Positions 17,915-26,890 of a stretch of DNA of 57,211 bases are shown in pieces. Within the stretch, counting starts at the first letter, position 1. Each line of letters begins with the position of its first letter. The position numbers and the translations under genes are program-made. The notes under the pieces were generated by a model. It was not told the origin of the DNA, ran no database searches, and saw nothing but the letters and a program-made list of their open reading frames with translations. Source of the stretch: Alphaproteobacteria bacterium (GTDB taxonomy: Bacteria; Pseudomonadota; Alphaproteobacteria; Rhizobiales; Hyphomicrobiaceae). Where the stretch lies: positions 1 to 57,211 of the forward strand of contig JAJRZC010000131.1 of the NCBI GenBank assembly GCA_024275435.1, read 5' to 3'.

Positions 17915-18543
17915 TCGGTATCACTTGCCAGCGCATTGACGGCTGCAACGGCCATGGCGCTACCACCTTGGCGACCGCGCACAATGAGATAAGGGACACG
18001 GGCATCACTGGCTAATGCGTCTTTGGATTCGGCAGCACCAACGAAGCCAACGGGAATACCGATGATTGCGGCAGGGTGCGGGGCGCCCTCATCCAACATC
18101 TCCAGGAGGCGAAACAGGGCCGTCGGGGCGTTCCCAATTGCGACGATTGCGCCTTCCAGGTGCGGGAGCCATAAGTCAAGGGCGGCGGCTGTTCTGGTGG
18201 TCTGCATCTTTGCCGCCAGTTGCGGGACGTCTGGATCATTTAGTGTGCACAGCACCTCGTTGCGGGCTGGTAGGCGAGAACGGGTGATGCCGTTTGCCAC
18301 CATCTGGGCATCGCACAGTATCGGTGCACCCTTGTGGAGTGCCGTTCGTGCGAACTGTGCAAAGGTGGGAGAGATTTCCAGTTGATCCACAATATCAACC
18401 ATGCCGCATGCATGGATAATGCGAACTGCGACTTTTTCCTCAAGCCCCTTGAAGCGTTCCAGGTTTGCTTCCGAGCGGATGATTGCAAAGGACTTGGCGT
18501 AGATCTGCGGGCCGTCCTTTATGTAGCTGTGCTGTTTACGCAC
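17911..18543 (-). CDS. cobH: Precorrin-8X methylmutase CobH
   Basis: CobH moves the C11 methyl group to C12, turning precorrin-8 into hydrogenobyrinic acid. The 210-residue protein shows the expected active-site histidine in RIIHACGMVD, plus ILCDAQMVANGI, AIGNAPTALFRL and GIPVGFVGAAESK, all strongly conserved in CobH/CbiC. The start is a GTG at 18543, overlapping the cobG stop by 8 bp. No internal defect is seen. Confidence 0.95.
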   Translation of the reverse strand: MRKQHSYIKDGPQIYAKSFAIIRSEANLERFKGLEEKVAVRIIHACGMVDIVDQLEISPTFAQFARTALHKGAPILCDAQMVANGITRSRLPARNEVLCTLNDPDVPQLAAKMQTTRTAAALDLWLPHLEGAIVAIGNAPTALFRLLEMLDEGAPHPAAIIGIPVGFVGAAESKDALASDARVPYLIVRGRQGGSAMAVAAVNALASDTE

Positions 18544-19912
18544 GAATGGTTTTCCTTGTTGAAGAGCTATTTTGTGATGGTCCCAATAGTGGTTCTATTT
18601 CTTCGATAATGCGAGAGACCCGATCATAGGGAACGAGTGTTTCTGGAGCTTGCGAGACTGTTGCATTGCGCGCCAGCGCGTAACCATTGGATTTGGCGAC
18701 AAGTACCATATGGGCCGGCTTTGAACGTGCGCATCCCTTTTCGCAACCAGAGACATGAATACTTTTTATAGTTTCTGTAAATCTCATTTGCGCGGCGATG
18801 GCGCGCGCATCTTTGCGCGTGTCACTCATTGCTGAGGTGCAAGCGGGTGCGCCAGGGCAGGCATCAATTTTCAATAAAGGGTTGTTGTGGTCCGATACGA
18901 AACTTGCCTGGGTCGCGGCTTCCAGAAGAGGAGGTGCGCAATTTTTTGATGGCAACGGTAGATAAACCGTGCGCCATGGCGAAAGCCGCAGCTCTACTAT
19001 TCCGGCTGATTTTGCCGCTTCTACAAGGCTGATCCAGTTTTGTGCCGTTTGACTGCCAAAGGGCAACGCCAAGGCAAGAATGGGATGATCATTCTCAAAC
19101 TCGATCAACCCCAGTGGGCAGGAGGAAGAGATTTCTGAGCGAGAACTTTCCTGAGAGCTGGGTGGAGCTTGGCGCATGTCTGGCTGTGCGATGACATTGA
19201 ATTCGCTGCGCGCGGACTTTTCTACCAGCGAAAATTTTTCAAAGGAAAGGTTTCGCATACGAGGCACCTGTTTCGTGTCTTTAGGTGCCTGTGAGATCAC
19301 TGCCAAAGCAATGTTTGCGAGGATATCGATGAGGTGTTCACGATCATTTTCAAAGGTCTCACCGACCCATTTGATAGTTTCAGGGCGATCCAGCCCCACT
19401 TTAAAGCCGATACGGCCCTTTTCATTCTGAATGGCCACAAGCCGGATATCCGCGCGTTCATTTTCAAGCCCAGGGGAAGCGCCGGACTCAAGAATAAAAC
19501 CAAACTTTCCCGGCAAACGCCAAAGCCGTTCATCGTGTGTGAGCCGGGCTTCAAGGGCTTGGGCTATGGGGCGGATATCAAGCAGCTCAGCGGGATCAAT
19601 ACTTGTTAGCGGCGAGAGCATGATGTTGCGTACCTGCTCTGCGGCTTGTGTCTCATCCAGAAGATCATGAGCATGTAATATATCGTGCATGCCAGGCAAG
19701 TTTTTCTCGCATAATCCTCTTACCTGCAGATTGGCGCGGCGCGTGAGATCGAGAATGCCATTGCCGTATTGCAAAGCACCGTGCGCGATATCAAGCATGG
19801 CGTCGAGGGAGAGTGCGCCAGCACGGGGACGGACGCGCAGGATCAAGCCATCCCCGCTTTGCATGGGGCGTAATGCACCTGGGCACCAACCGCGCTTGAG
19901 AGAGCCGGTCAT
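18536..19912 (-). CDS. cobG: Precorrin-3B synthase CobG
   Basis: CobG is the oxygen-dependent iron-sulfur monooxygenase that hydroxylates C20 of precorrin-3A and forms the gamma-lactone of precorrin-3B. At 458 residues it matches the family. It resembles sulfite/nitrite reductases: RRANLQVRGL near the N-terminus, CPGAPACTSA and HVSGCEKGCARS towards the C-terminus, giving the cysteines for a [4Fe-4S] cluster. Its presence marks the oxygen-dependent route; no CobZ is seen. It overlaps cobN by 4 bp and cobH by 8 bp. Confidence 0.94.
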   Translation of the reverse strand: MTGSLKRGWCPGALRPMQSGDGLILRVRPRAGALSLDAMLDIAHGALQYGNGILDLTRRANLQVRGLCEKNLPGMHDILHAHDLLDETQAAEQVRNIMLSPLTSIDPAELLDIRPIAQALEARLTHDERLWRLPGKFGFILESGASPGLENERADIRLVAIQNEKGRIGFKVGLDRPETIKWVGETFENDREHLIDILANIALAVISQAPKDTKQVPRMRNLSFEKFSLVEKSARSEFNVIAQPDMRQAPPSSQESSRSEISSSCPLGLIEFENDHPILALALPFGSQTAQNWISLVEAAKSAGIVELRLSPWRTVYLPLPSKNCAPPLLEAATQASFVSDHNNPLLKIDACPGAPACTSAMSDTRKDARAIAAQMRFTETIKSIHVSGCEKGCARSKPAHMVLVAKSNGYALARNATVSQAPETLVPYDRVSRIIEEIEPLLGPSQNSSSTRKTIRA

Positions 19913-22900
19913 GGGTTATCTCCTTTGGTGCCGGAAAGTGGTTTTTCCTGCGAGATCGTCTTTGTGGCACGTTCTATGATGAGATCAAGTTCCATAAGGA
20001 CGGTATTTCGACGGGAGGTCCATAGCCCGCGCTTGATCGCCTCGTGCAAACGCTCGGCGATGGCTTGTGCGGCGAGAGGATTACTGGCGATCATTTTATC
20101 AGCCACCTGGCTTGGGGCGATCAAGGCATCGTGCAGGGCATCGAACAAGTGGGAGGGAACCTCGCGGGTGGTGGCTGCAAAGGCAAACAAGGCGTCGACT
20201 CCTTGCGCAATCTCGGCGACACCACGGTGAGAATGCTCCAGCATGCGTTCGATCCACTGTGGGTTCGATAAACGTCCGCGGGCAATGCGAACAATCTCTT
20301 CGTTGAATGTTCTGGCTATGGGGGTTTGCGGGCGGCTGGTGTCGAGATGATAGAGCGCGACATTGTTTCCCAGCATGCGCGCGGCCGCGGAAAAGCCACC
20401 GGCAAAGTCGGCGACACCGTCGCCATCGAGGATATCGCGTTCCCGGTCGTCCTGGGGATGGATGAGCGCATCAGCGGTGGCCACACGCTCCAAGAAGTTA
20501 TCTTCTGCCTCATGGCTTTTACCCGAACGATCAACAGCGTGCTTGGAAGCGTTGATATAAGCGCGCGCCAAGTCTTCAATGTCGCTCCAGTTACCGTCTA
20601 ATGCAACGTCGGCAACGGCTGCTCCGAAAGTCCCCGGTGCGGATGAGAATACCCGGCTCAAGGATTTGCCAGCACGGCGCGAGGCCGCAAGGGGATTGCA
20701 TTCGTCCTCTTCCTCAAGGTTGGCGACTTGAGCAACAGCCATGTGATAAAGCGCGATCTGCGTTGGGAAAATATCGCGAAACAAACCGGAAATACGCAAG
20801 GTTGTGTCGATGCGCGGCCGCTCCATTTTGGCTTGAGGAATAACTTCGATACCGGTCACGCGATTTGAGGCTAGATCCCAAATGGGCCTGACGCCCAGGT
20901 AAGCGAATGCCTGTGCCAGGTCGTCGCCTCCGGTGCGCAAGGAGGCGGATGCCCAAAGGTCGATGACAAGAGCGCGGGGGTATTCTCCAAAATCCTGCAG
21001 GTGACGACGAATGATCTCATCGGCGGCACGCTTGCCGATCTTTGCGGCTGTGCGGGTCGGGATGGCGCGCGGGTCGACCGAGGTCAGGTTGCGACCGGTG
21101 GGCAGCACATCCATGCGCCCGCGTGAGGGCGCGCCTGCGGGACCAGCCGGGATGCGCCTTCCATCAAGAGCTTTTAGCAAGGCTTGGCGTTCGTTTGTTG
21201 CGCTTTGGTGTAGTCGCTGCGAGACCTGGGCGTGTTCATGCGCCATTGATCCGGCTGAAGCCGCCATGGCTTCGCTCAGAGCTTTTGCATGCTGTTCGTC
21301 TGGAGGCTGACCATAAACATGCAAGCCGTCGCGGATCGATAGCTCTTTGATGTCGCACAATTGGGCATCGAGCTTGGCAATTGCTTCGCGTGGTGTGTCT
21401 TCTTTTAACATTCCGCAATCAGCAGCCAAGGAGGAACGCCAGGCCTCTTCGATGATTTCTTTTTCCAGAAGTTCCATACGGCGTTTGTCGACACCGTCGG
21501 CCTGTGCGTACTCGTCAACGAGTCCTTCCAGGTCGGCCAGTGCTCCTGAAAGGCCGGCCTCGCGCAAAGGCGGTGTGAGATGCCCGAGTGTCACAGCACC
21601 CAAACGGCGCTTGGCTTGCACAGCTTCTCCGGGATTGTTGACGATGAACGGGTAGATAACCGGGAGCGGTCCCAAGACAACCTCTGGGAAACAGTCCTTG
21701 GAAAGTGCCAATGCCTTTCCTGGCAGCCATTCCAATGTTCCGTGTGTGCCTAAGTGAATGTGGGCGTCGATCTGTTGTTCATGGCGCAGGTGGGCATATA
21801 GCGCGGCATAGGCATGGCGCGGCGGTAATGTGGTGTCATGATAGCTTTGCTTCCTGTCTCCTGTGCTACCACGATCGGGTTGAATGAGAACCACGATGTT
21901 TCCAGCCCTCAGGCAGGAGAAAAAGAATTTTCCGTCTTTGAACGCCGGGTCTTCAGTGGGCGCCCCCCAAGCCGCTTGCATGCTTGTGCGCACGGTTTGC
22001 GGCATCTGACTGTACCAACGCTGGTAGTTTTCCAGAGGTACCGAAATTGTTTCAAAGTCTTGTTCGTTGAACAACTCTAAGATTTTTGTATCCCAAACAT
22101 CGGAACCGGTGCCTGTCTGGTAGCCAGCCGACTTTAGGAGTGACAATATTTCTGAGATGCTTTTTGGTGTATCAAGGCCCACGGCGTATCCAGTTCGCCC
22201 AGCGCGAGCTGGGTAGTTGGAAACAACGAGTGCAATTTTACGTTCTATCGCGGGCTTGCTTTTCAGGTTCACCCAGTTTTTTGCAAGTGAAGCCACAAAC
22301 TCAACGCGATCAAGAATGGGTTCATTGAAGACGCTGGCGTGCTCCAAAGCTGGGTTCGTATCTGCTGGAGACTTGAAGGAAATGGCGCGAGATAAAATCC
22401 GGCCATCTAATTCAGGCAGGACGACATTCATAGCGAGATCAGAAGGTCCAAGGCCACGATCGGATTTGTTCCAGGCCTCATAGGTGGCCGTTGAGAGAAC
22501 CACCTGAAGGACGGGAACATCCGCTTCGTCGAGCACTGTGGTATCGTCGTCGCGCATGGCCGAGAAGGCTGTGGTGTTTAGTATGATAGCTGGTTTGTGC
22601 GCCTTGATAAGGCCCTGTAGTTTTTGGGCGATATGGTCATCTTTCAGACTCGTTAGCGCAACGGATACGGGAGTTAGACCTTGTTTGCGGGTGGCTGAAA
22701 TCAAGGCTTCTATGGGAGCCGTATCGGCGGCCATCACGTTGGCGCGATAGAATAGAATTAACGCAACGGGCTTGGTGACGGCGGGGGCTTCGGTTGGCTG
22801 CGGTGTTGAAACTGTCGTTAAGTGTTTTTGCCCGGAGGGCGTCCACAAAGATATTGCTGGAATGAGCTTGGGTTCTTGCCAGGAGATGTTGGAGCCGGTC

Positions 22901-23379
22901 TCACTTGCCAGGAAAGCAAGAGCATTGTTGAGATTTTGCGTGCCACCGGCCCGGAAGAATGCATCCAGCCTAGCGAGCACATCTGGTTTTGCCGTTGACA
23001 ATTGGGCAAGGCGGGTATCGGGGCGGTCGTCGCCGGGAAGGGCTGCGAATAATATATCGTTGTCGCGTGAGATGCTGGCAATTTGCTCAAGGCCATAGCG
23101 CCAGTAGTCCAGACCACCCAAGCAACGCACGACGACAATTCTGGCTTTAGCGATTACGCTGTCTATGTAGACGTCAACTGACATGGGGTGGCGTAGTTTT
23201 TTTAAACTCGCCAACCTCAAAGTGGGCAGGTTTTGCGCGTTTTCCTGCCAGGCATGGGCGAGGGACGTCAGGTCGGAATCGGAAAAGGAAAGTATGACGC
23301 ACTGAGCAGGTGTTTGCTCAAGATCAAGAGCATCCTCGACCTCGTCTAATGTTGCTGATGATCTGGCCAGAAGGTGCAT
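19909..23379 (-). CDS. cobN: Aerobic cobaltochelatase large subunit CobN
   Basis: CobN is the tetrapyrrole-binding subunit of the ATP-dependent cobalt chelatase that inserts cobalt into hydrogenobyrinic acid a,c-diamide, working with the CobS/CobT AAA+ pair. The 1156-residue protein is homologous to magnesium chelatase subunit H; recognised stretches include HIHLGTHGTLEWLPGKALAL, ALPGDDRPD, GYAVGLDTPKS and RTGGDDLAQAFAYLG. It is somewhat shorter than the best-known CobN proteins. CobS and CobT are not in this window, as is common. It overlaps cobW by one base (TAATG) and cobG by four. Confidence 0.95.
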   Translation of the reverse strand: MHLLARSSATLDEVEDALDLEQTPAQCVILSFSDSDLTSLAHAWQENAQNLPTLRLASLKKLRHPMSVDVYIDSVIAKARIVVVRCLGGLDYWRYGLEQIASISRDNDILFAALPGDDRPDTRLAQLSTAKPDVLARLDAFFRAGGTQNLNNALAFLASETGSNISWQEPKLIPAISLWTPSGQKHLTTVSTPQPTEAPAVTKPVALILFYRANVMAADTAPIEALISATRKQGLTPVSVALTSLKDDHIAQKLQGLIKAHKPAIILNTTAFSAMRDDDTTVLDEADVPVLQVVLSTATYEAWNKSDRGLGPSDLAMNVVLPELDGRILSRAISFKSPADTNPALEHASVFNEPILDRVEFVASLAKNWVNLKSKPAIERKIALVVSNYPARAGRTGYAVGLDTPKSISEILSLLKSAGYQTGTGSDVWDTKILELFNEQDFETISVPLENYQRWYSQMPQTVRTSMQAAWGAPTEDPAFKDGKFFFSCLRAGNIVVLIQPDRGSTGDRKQSYHDTTLPPRHAYAALYAHLRHEQQIDAHIHLGTHGTLEWLPGKALALSKDCFPEVVLGPLPVIYPFIVNNPGEAVQAKRRLGAVTLGHLTPPLREAGLSGALADLEGLVDEYAQADGVDKRRMELLEKEIIEEAWRSSLAADCGMLKEDTPREAIAKLDAQLCDIKELSIRDGLHVYGQPPDEQHAKALSEAMAASAGSMAHEHAQVSQRLHQSATNERQALLKALDGRRIPAGPAGAPSRGRMDVLPTGRNLTSVDPRAIPTRTAAKIGKRAADEIIRRHLQDFGEYPRALVIDLWASASLRTGGDDLAQAFAYLGVRPIWDLASNRVTGIEVIPQAKMERPRIDTTLRISGLFRDIFPTQIALYHMAVAQVANLEEEDECNPLAASRRAGKSLSRVFSSAPGTFGAAVADVALDGNWSDIEDLARAYINASKHAVDRSGKSHEAEDNFLERVATADALIHPQDDRERDILDGDGVADFAGGFSAAARMLGNNVALYHLDTSRPQTPIARTFNEEIVRIARGRLSNPQWIERMLEHSHRGVAEIAQGVDALFAFAATTREVPSHLFDALHDALIAPSQVADKMIASNPLAAQAIAERLHEAIKRGLWTSRRNTVLMELDLIIERATKTISQEKPLSGTKGDNP

Positions 23380-24416
23380 TACTGTGATGTCACCATGGCT
23401 TTGATTGCGTTTTCATCCATACCTTTTTCGCCAATTACGACAAGCCGCCCGATACGCGATTCCTGCGAGCTCCAGGGCCTATCATACTGGTGCGAAATGC
23501 GGTTGCCGACACCTTGCACCACGAGACGCATGGGCTTTCCGGAAATGTCGATGAAGCCTTTGATGCGCAGTATATCATGGACTTGAGCCGCTTCACGAAT
23601 ACGATCAACGAGAGTCTGGGGATCGCTTTGCGGGGGCAGGTCGAAAACAAAAGTTTCAAAGTCGTCGTGATCGTGTTCGCCTGCTTCATCGTGGTGTGAG
23701 GGGCGCGAAGCCAGATCCGCTTCAGCGGCGGCGTTCAGCCCCAATAAAACGGAAACATCGAGCTTGCCGTTAATGGTTTCCACGACTTTGACGGCCCGGG
23801 GGATGGCAGCCTCGATTTCACTGCTGACCTTGGTGCGCTGTGTATCCGACATGAGATCGACCTTGTTTAAGACGATCATATCGGCGCATAAGAGCTGATC
23901 CTCATAGACCTCTTCCAAAGGATTGTCGTGATCCAGTGACGTGTCCTGTTGGCGCTGTCTGGCGAGAGCCTCGGGGTCATCGGCGAAACGACCAGCGGCA
24001 ACGGCGGCTCCGTCAACAACGGCAATGACACCATCCACCGTGACTTTTGAAGCGATCTGGGGCCAGTTGAAAGCCTGAACAAGTGGCTTTGGAAGCGCCA
24101 AACCCGATGTCTCGATCAAGATATGATCCGGGGGATCGGAGCGCTCAAGCAGGGCGGAAAGGGCGGGGATAAAGTCGTCGGCAACGGTGCAGCACAGGCA
24201 GCCGTTGGACAATTCGACAATACCATCCTCAGTGCAACTTTCGATACCGCACCCTTTCAGGATTTCTCCATCAATACCCACATCTCCAAATTCATTGACG
24301 ATGACGGCAAGACGTCGGCCGGTGGTGTTTTCCAGCACGTTGCGCACCAGTGTGGTTTTTCCCGAGCCGAGAAATCCGGTCACAATGGTGCAGGGAACCT
24401 TGGAAAGAGATGTCAT
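23379..24416 (-). CDS. cobW: CobW-family GTPase (cobalt chaperone)
   Basis: A 345-residue GTPase of the COG0523/CobW family, thought to deliver or check cobalt for the chelatase. It has the P-loop GFLGSGKTTLVRN (about 14-26), the metal-binding CxCC motif in NGCLCCTV, the G4 motif NKVD, and a His/Asp-rich insert (HHDEAGEHDHDD) before the CobW C-terminal domain. The location next to cobN, a DUF1636 gene and cbtA makes cobalt the likely metal, although related GTPases serve zinc. It overlaps both neighbours by 1-4 bp. Confidence 0.93.
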   Translation of the reverse strand: MTSLSKVPCTIVTGFLGSGKTTLVRNVLENTTGRRLAVIVNEFGDVGIDGEILKGCGIESCTEDGIVELSNGCLCCTVADDFIPALSALLERSDPPDHILIETSGLALPKPLVQAFNWPQIASKVTVDGVIAVVDGAAVAAGRFADDPEALARQRQQDTSLDHDNPLEEVYEDQLLCADMIVLNKVDLMSDTQRTKVSSEIEAAIPRAVKVVETINGKLDVSVLLGLNAAAEADLASRPSHHDEAGEHDHDDFETFVFDLPPQSDPQTLVDRIREAAQVHDILRIKGFIDISGKPMRLVVQGVGNRISHQYDRPWSSQESRIGRLVVIGEKGMDENAIKAMVTSQ

Positions 24417-24865
24417 GGGGATTTTGTTTCCTTCAGGTTTTTTATGTTGACGGTCAGGTCATCTGCAGGGTGCGCGTTATGTTGAGGTGTCGGCGGGACA
24501 CGGGCAACGACCCCTTTGCGAAAGATTGTTGGCCGATCCCGCCATGGCACAATACCTTTGTTGGATAGGGCAAAGGCGCGCGCTGCCGCGGCGATATCTT
24601 GTGCATGTTCACCGGTGTCAATGTCCCCGATGATGTAGGTCCATTTCTCTTTCCCTACAAAAGCAACGGTGCACGCTCGGGTGCAAACTGCGAGACATTC
24701 AACGGGAGAGACTGCGACAAGCGGATCATTTGATGTGAGATCTTCGAGGCGCTTGAGAAGTTCGTGACCTGGTTCGTGATAGCTTTCTTGCGAGCCGTCT
24801 TCTGATGCTGTGATGAGGCGGCAGCAGGTGCATACAAAGATGGTTGCTGCGGTTGATGGCGGCAT
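24413..24865 (-). CDS. DUF1636 family protein (ferredoxin-like cysteine protein)
   Basis: A 150-residue protein of the DUF1636 family. It has a thioredoxin-like ferredoxin pattern: IFVCTCCRL at the start and CLAVCTRACTVAF about 50 residues later, giving cysteines that could hold a [2Fe-2S] cluster or a metal ion. The C-terminal half includes WTYIIGDID and WRDRPTIFRKGVVARVPP. The function is not established. Translation is coupled to cobW (4-bp overlap) and the gene lies between the cobalt uptake genes and cobW-cobN, so a role in cobalt handling or redox support of corrin synthesis is a reasonable inference. Confidence 0.85.
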   Translation of the reverse strand: MPPSTAATIFVCTCCRLITASEDGSQESYHEPGHELLKRLEDLTSNDPLVAVSPVECLAVCTRACTVAFVGKEKWTYIIGDIDTGEHAQDIAAAARAFALSNKGIVPWRDRPTIFRKGVVARVPPTPQHNAHPADDLTVNIKNLKETKSP

Positions 24866-24947
24866 TGGGTGTTCCTGACACTACGTACAAGCCATAGCCT
24901 CTCTGAGATACCTAGGCTTTCGCTTGCTATTGATTGCGAGCCAGCTG

Positions 24948-25685
24948 TTAGGAGCCGGAGCGTTCGCCCCATTGCCAGAAGATGCCGATTCCGGCACCTA
25001 TGAGCGCCCAAAGCGTAGCTTGCACCCCCAACGAAGTGGCTGCGAAATGACCTGCCAGTTCTGCTGGAACTGCACTTGTGAGTTCGTGCGGTTGAGGAGC
25101 CCCGATAATATGGGGAAGCGCAATGAGAGCGACACCAGCCACTCTGGTTATGGAACTGGTTGTGCGCAGCAAGCAGGCGAGACCGATGGCTGTCACAACT
25201 GCGGTCAAAAGCCACCAAAGCTGCTGTATTTCCAGGGCTGCGGTGGCACTTCCGGGCAATTTGGGCGACAAGCCGAAGGCTGGGGCCAATCCCGCGGCTA
25301 CAAAAGCTGCAGCTCCCCAGGCGATGCCGGTGTTGAGCGTAATGTTTTCTCGGGCAAAAACCATTAAGGCGAGGAGAATAAAGGCGAAACCGACACCCGT
25401 TGCGACAGTTGCCAAAGAGGTAAAGGCGGTTCGCTCCCAGCCATCATGGGGGGCCCATTCATTTTCAGCGCCTGCTTCACTTGAAGGTTTGTTTGCGTGC
25501 ACGAGAATGAGGCGAGCTTCACCCATCATCCAGGATGTTGCGTGTTTTTCCGGAGCCGAGGGCGCGTTTTCAAAGCTCTCCGCCTTGAGGATCAGTGGCG
25601 TGGTGGTGAAGTGCTGCAGGGCCGCGACAGCCAACCCTGCGAGCAAGCCGGCCAAAAGACCGACACTCAAGATGCGTGTAATCAT
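24948..25685 (-). CDS. cbtA: Cobalt transporter subunit CbtA
   Basis: CbtA is the larger membrane part of the B12-controlled cobalt transporter CbtAB. The 245-residue protein has about five to six hydrophobic segments, beginning ILSVGLLAGLLAGLAVAALQHF, with the family's GWERTAFTSLATVATGVGFAFIL and PHIIGAPQPHE motifs. It follows cbtB by 9 bp and both lie directly downstream of a cobalamin riboswitch. The substrate is a prediction based on that regulation and on neighbours cobW and cobN. Confidence 0.93.
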   Translation of the reverse strand: MITRILSVGLLAGLLAGLAVAALQHFTTTPLILKAESFENAPSAPEKHATSWMMGEARLILVHANKPSSEAGAENEWAPHDGWERTAFTSLATVATGVGFAFILLALMVFARENITLNTGIAWGAAAFVAAGLAPAFGLSPKLPGSATAALEIQQLWWLLTAVVTAIGLACLLRTTSSITRVAGVALIALPHIIGAPQPHELTSAVPAELAGHFAATSLGVQATLWALIGAGIGIFWQWGERSGS

Positions 25686-25694
25686 TGGATCAAA

Positions 25695-25880
25695 TCAATG
25701 ACAAGGAAACGCTACAGCGTGGCGCGTATCGTGGGCGGCGTTGTGGAGCGTGCTTGAGTAGGCAAAGCCTGTTGTAAAAACCAGAAAAGCCCCGAGCAGC
25801 AAGGCGATCAATGCGCCGGTGCGTGCCTCTGCCGATGCGTTAACACCTGTCGCGAGATTGGTGTCAGCTTGCGTCGTCAT
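25695..25880 (-). CDS. cbtB: Cobalt transporter subunit CbtB
   Basis: A 61-residue single-span protein with a C-terminal histidine cluster (HNAAHDTRHAVAFPCH), the hallmark of CbtB. The histidines are the probable cobalt-capture site next to CbtA. The ATG at 25880 has AAGAGGA with a 7-nt spacer; a GTG at 25886 is also in frame. It is the first gene after the cobalamin riboswitch. Confidence 0.92.
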   Translation of the reverse strand: MTTQADTNLATGVNASAEARTGALIALLLGAFLVFTTGFAYSSTLHNAAHDTRHAVAFPCH

Positions 25881-25929
25881 ATTCACATCCTCTTCTGCCG
25901 CCCCTCCGGCGACGATAAAAAATCGAGTT

Positions 25930-26112
25930 TCCTACGACGGCAGGTTTCCTGGCTTGCGGCTTCAAGGCTTCTAATCCGCCTTCCCGGTTTTTACGCCAGT
26001 GGCAGAATGGATTCGAAACTTACCGCTAACAGTTGCGGGGGCAGCTCCGGACTTGGGCACTTTATAGTCAAAACCGATGACTGATAAGATGCTCGTACCG
26101 GTATTCCCTATT
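25930..26112 (-). promoter_or_regulatory. Cobalamin (adenosylcobalamin) riboswitch
   Basis: Read on the minus strand, the region has the conserved cobalamin riboswitch landmarks in order: GGGAA with CCGG near the 5' end, GTCCGGAGCTGCCCCCGCAA, a CCACTGG segment, CCGGGAAGGCGG, and the B12 box AAGCCAGGAAACCTGCC at 25939-25955. It sits between a promoter (26150-26178) and cbtB. A GC-rich CGCC/GGCG hairpin and the ribosome site lie between box and start codon, so control of translation is likelier than termination; no U-run terminator is seen. The outer boundaries are approximate. Confidence 0.95.
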
Positions 26113-26149
26113 GATGCGTTGTTGGTTTTTCGCACCGCCGTAGTTTCTT

Positions 26150-26178
26150 GTTCTAGGCCCCGGGCAATGCGGCGTCAA
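26150..26178 (-). promoter_or_regulatory. Probable sigma70-type promoter of the riboswitch transcript
   Basis: On the minus strand TTGACG (26178-26173), a 17-nt spacer and TAGAAC (26155-26150) form a good housekeeping promoter. Transcription would start near 26143, about 30 nt ahead of the riboswitch. Confidence 0.6.
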
Positions 26179-26272
26179 CTGTGCGATAGCGACTTTCAGG
26201 GCTTTCTGGACAAGACCTCTTCTAGCTGTTGGTATGTGGTTCAGTTCACTGCTCAAGGAGCTTGAAGACAAT

Positions 26273-26890
26273 ATGCCTGATACTGACAAAAGCTCGGCGC
26301 AAGCGCGTCACAAGGCCAAGATGGAAAACCGCAAGGCGGCCCAGGATGCCGAGGTGGCCGGGAAAACGCATGAAAAGGGTCTTTTGATTGTCCACACCGG
26401 CAAAGGTAAAGGAAAATCCACAGCGGCATTTGGGTTGCTGATGCGGGCTTTGGGACGCGGATTGAAATGCGGGGTCGTGCAATTTGGGAAGGGTTCTTGG
26501 CAAACCGGCGAGCGGTTGGCGGCTGAAAAGTTTGGGGATCAAGTGAGCTGGCATACCCTTGGGGAAGGCTTTACATGGGAAACCCAAGACAAAGCACGCG
26601 ATATTGCCGCGGCCGAGAAAGCCTGGGATGTGGCGAAAGGGCTTATGAACGATGCCACGATACAGCTTCTTATTCTTGATGAATTGAATATCTCGCTGCG
26701 CTACGGGCACCTTGATTTGGGGCAGGTTGTTGCCGTGTTGTCAGCCCGGCGGCCTGATCTACATATTGTCGTCACGGGCCGAAATGCCAAACCTGAACTG
26801 ATTGAGGCTGCCGACCTGGTCACCGAGATGAGCTTGGTGAAGCACCATTTCGCTGATGGGGTCAAGGCGCAGATCGGTATTGAGTTTTGA
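26273..26890 (+). CDS. cobO: Cob(I)yrinic acid a,c-diamide adenosyltransferase CobO
   Basis: CobO transfers the adenosyl group of ATP to the cobalt(I) corrinoid, making the upper ligand. The 205-residue protein has the CobO/BtuR P-loop [41 protein letters not shown] and [21 protein letters not shown], all typical. The frame extends upstream to 26234, but the ATG at 26273 (MPDTDKSS) fits the family start and follows an AGGAG-containing leader. It is divergent from the cbtB operon and overlaps the possible cobQ TTG start. Confidence 0.95.
   Translation: MPDTDKSSAQARHKAKMENRKAAQDAEVAGKTHEKGLLIVHTGKGKGKSTAAFGLLMRALGRGLKCGVVQFGKGSWQTGERLAAEKFGDQVSWHTLGEGFTWETQDKARDIAAAEKAWDVAKGLMNDATIQLLILDELNISLRYGHLDLGQVVAVLSARRPDLHIVVTGRNAKPELIEAADLVTEMSLVKHHFADGVKAQIGIEF

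Noticed and set aside
26113-26272. Possible second riboswitch in front of cobO on the plus strand
   Set aside because: No B12 box or other landmark on the plus strand; the region holds the promoter of the divergent riboswitch transcript.
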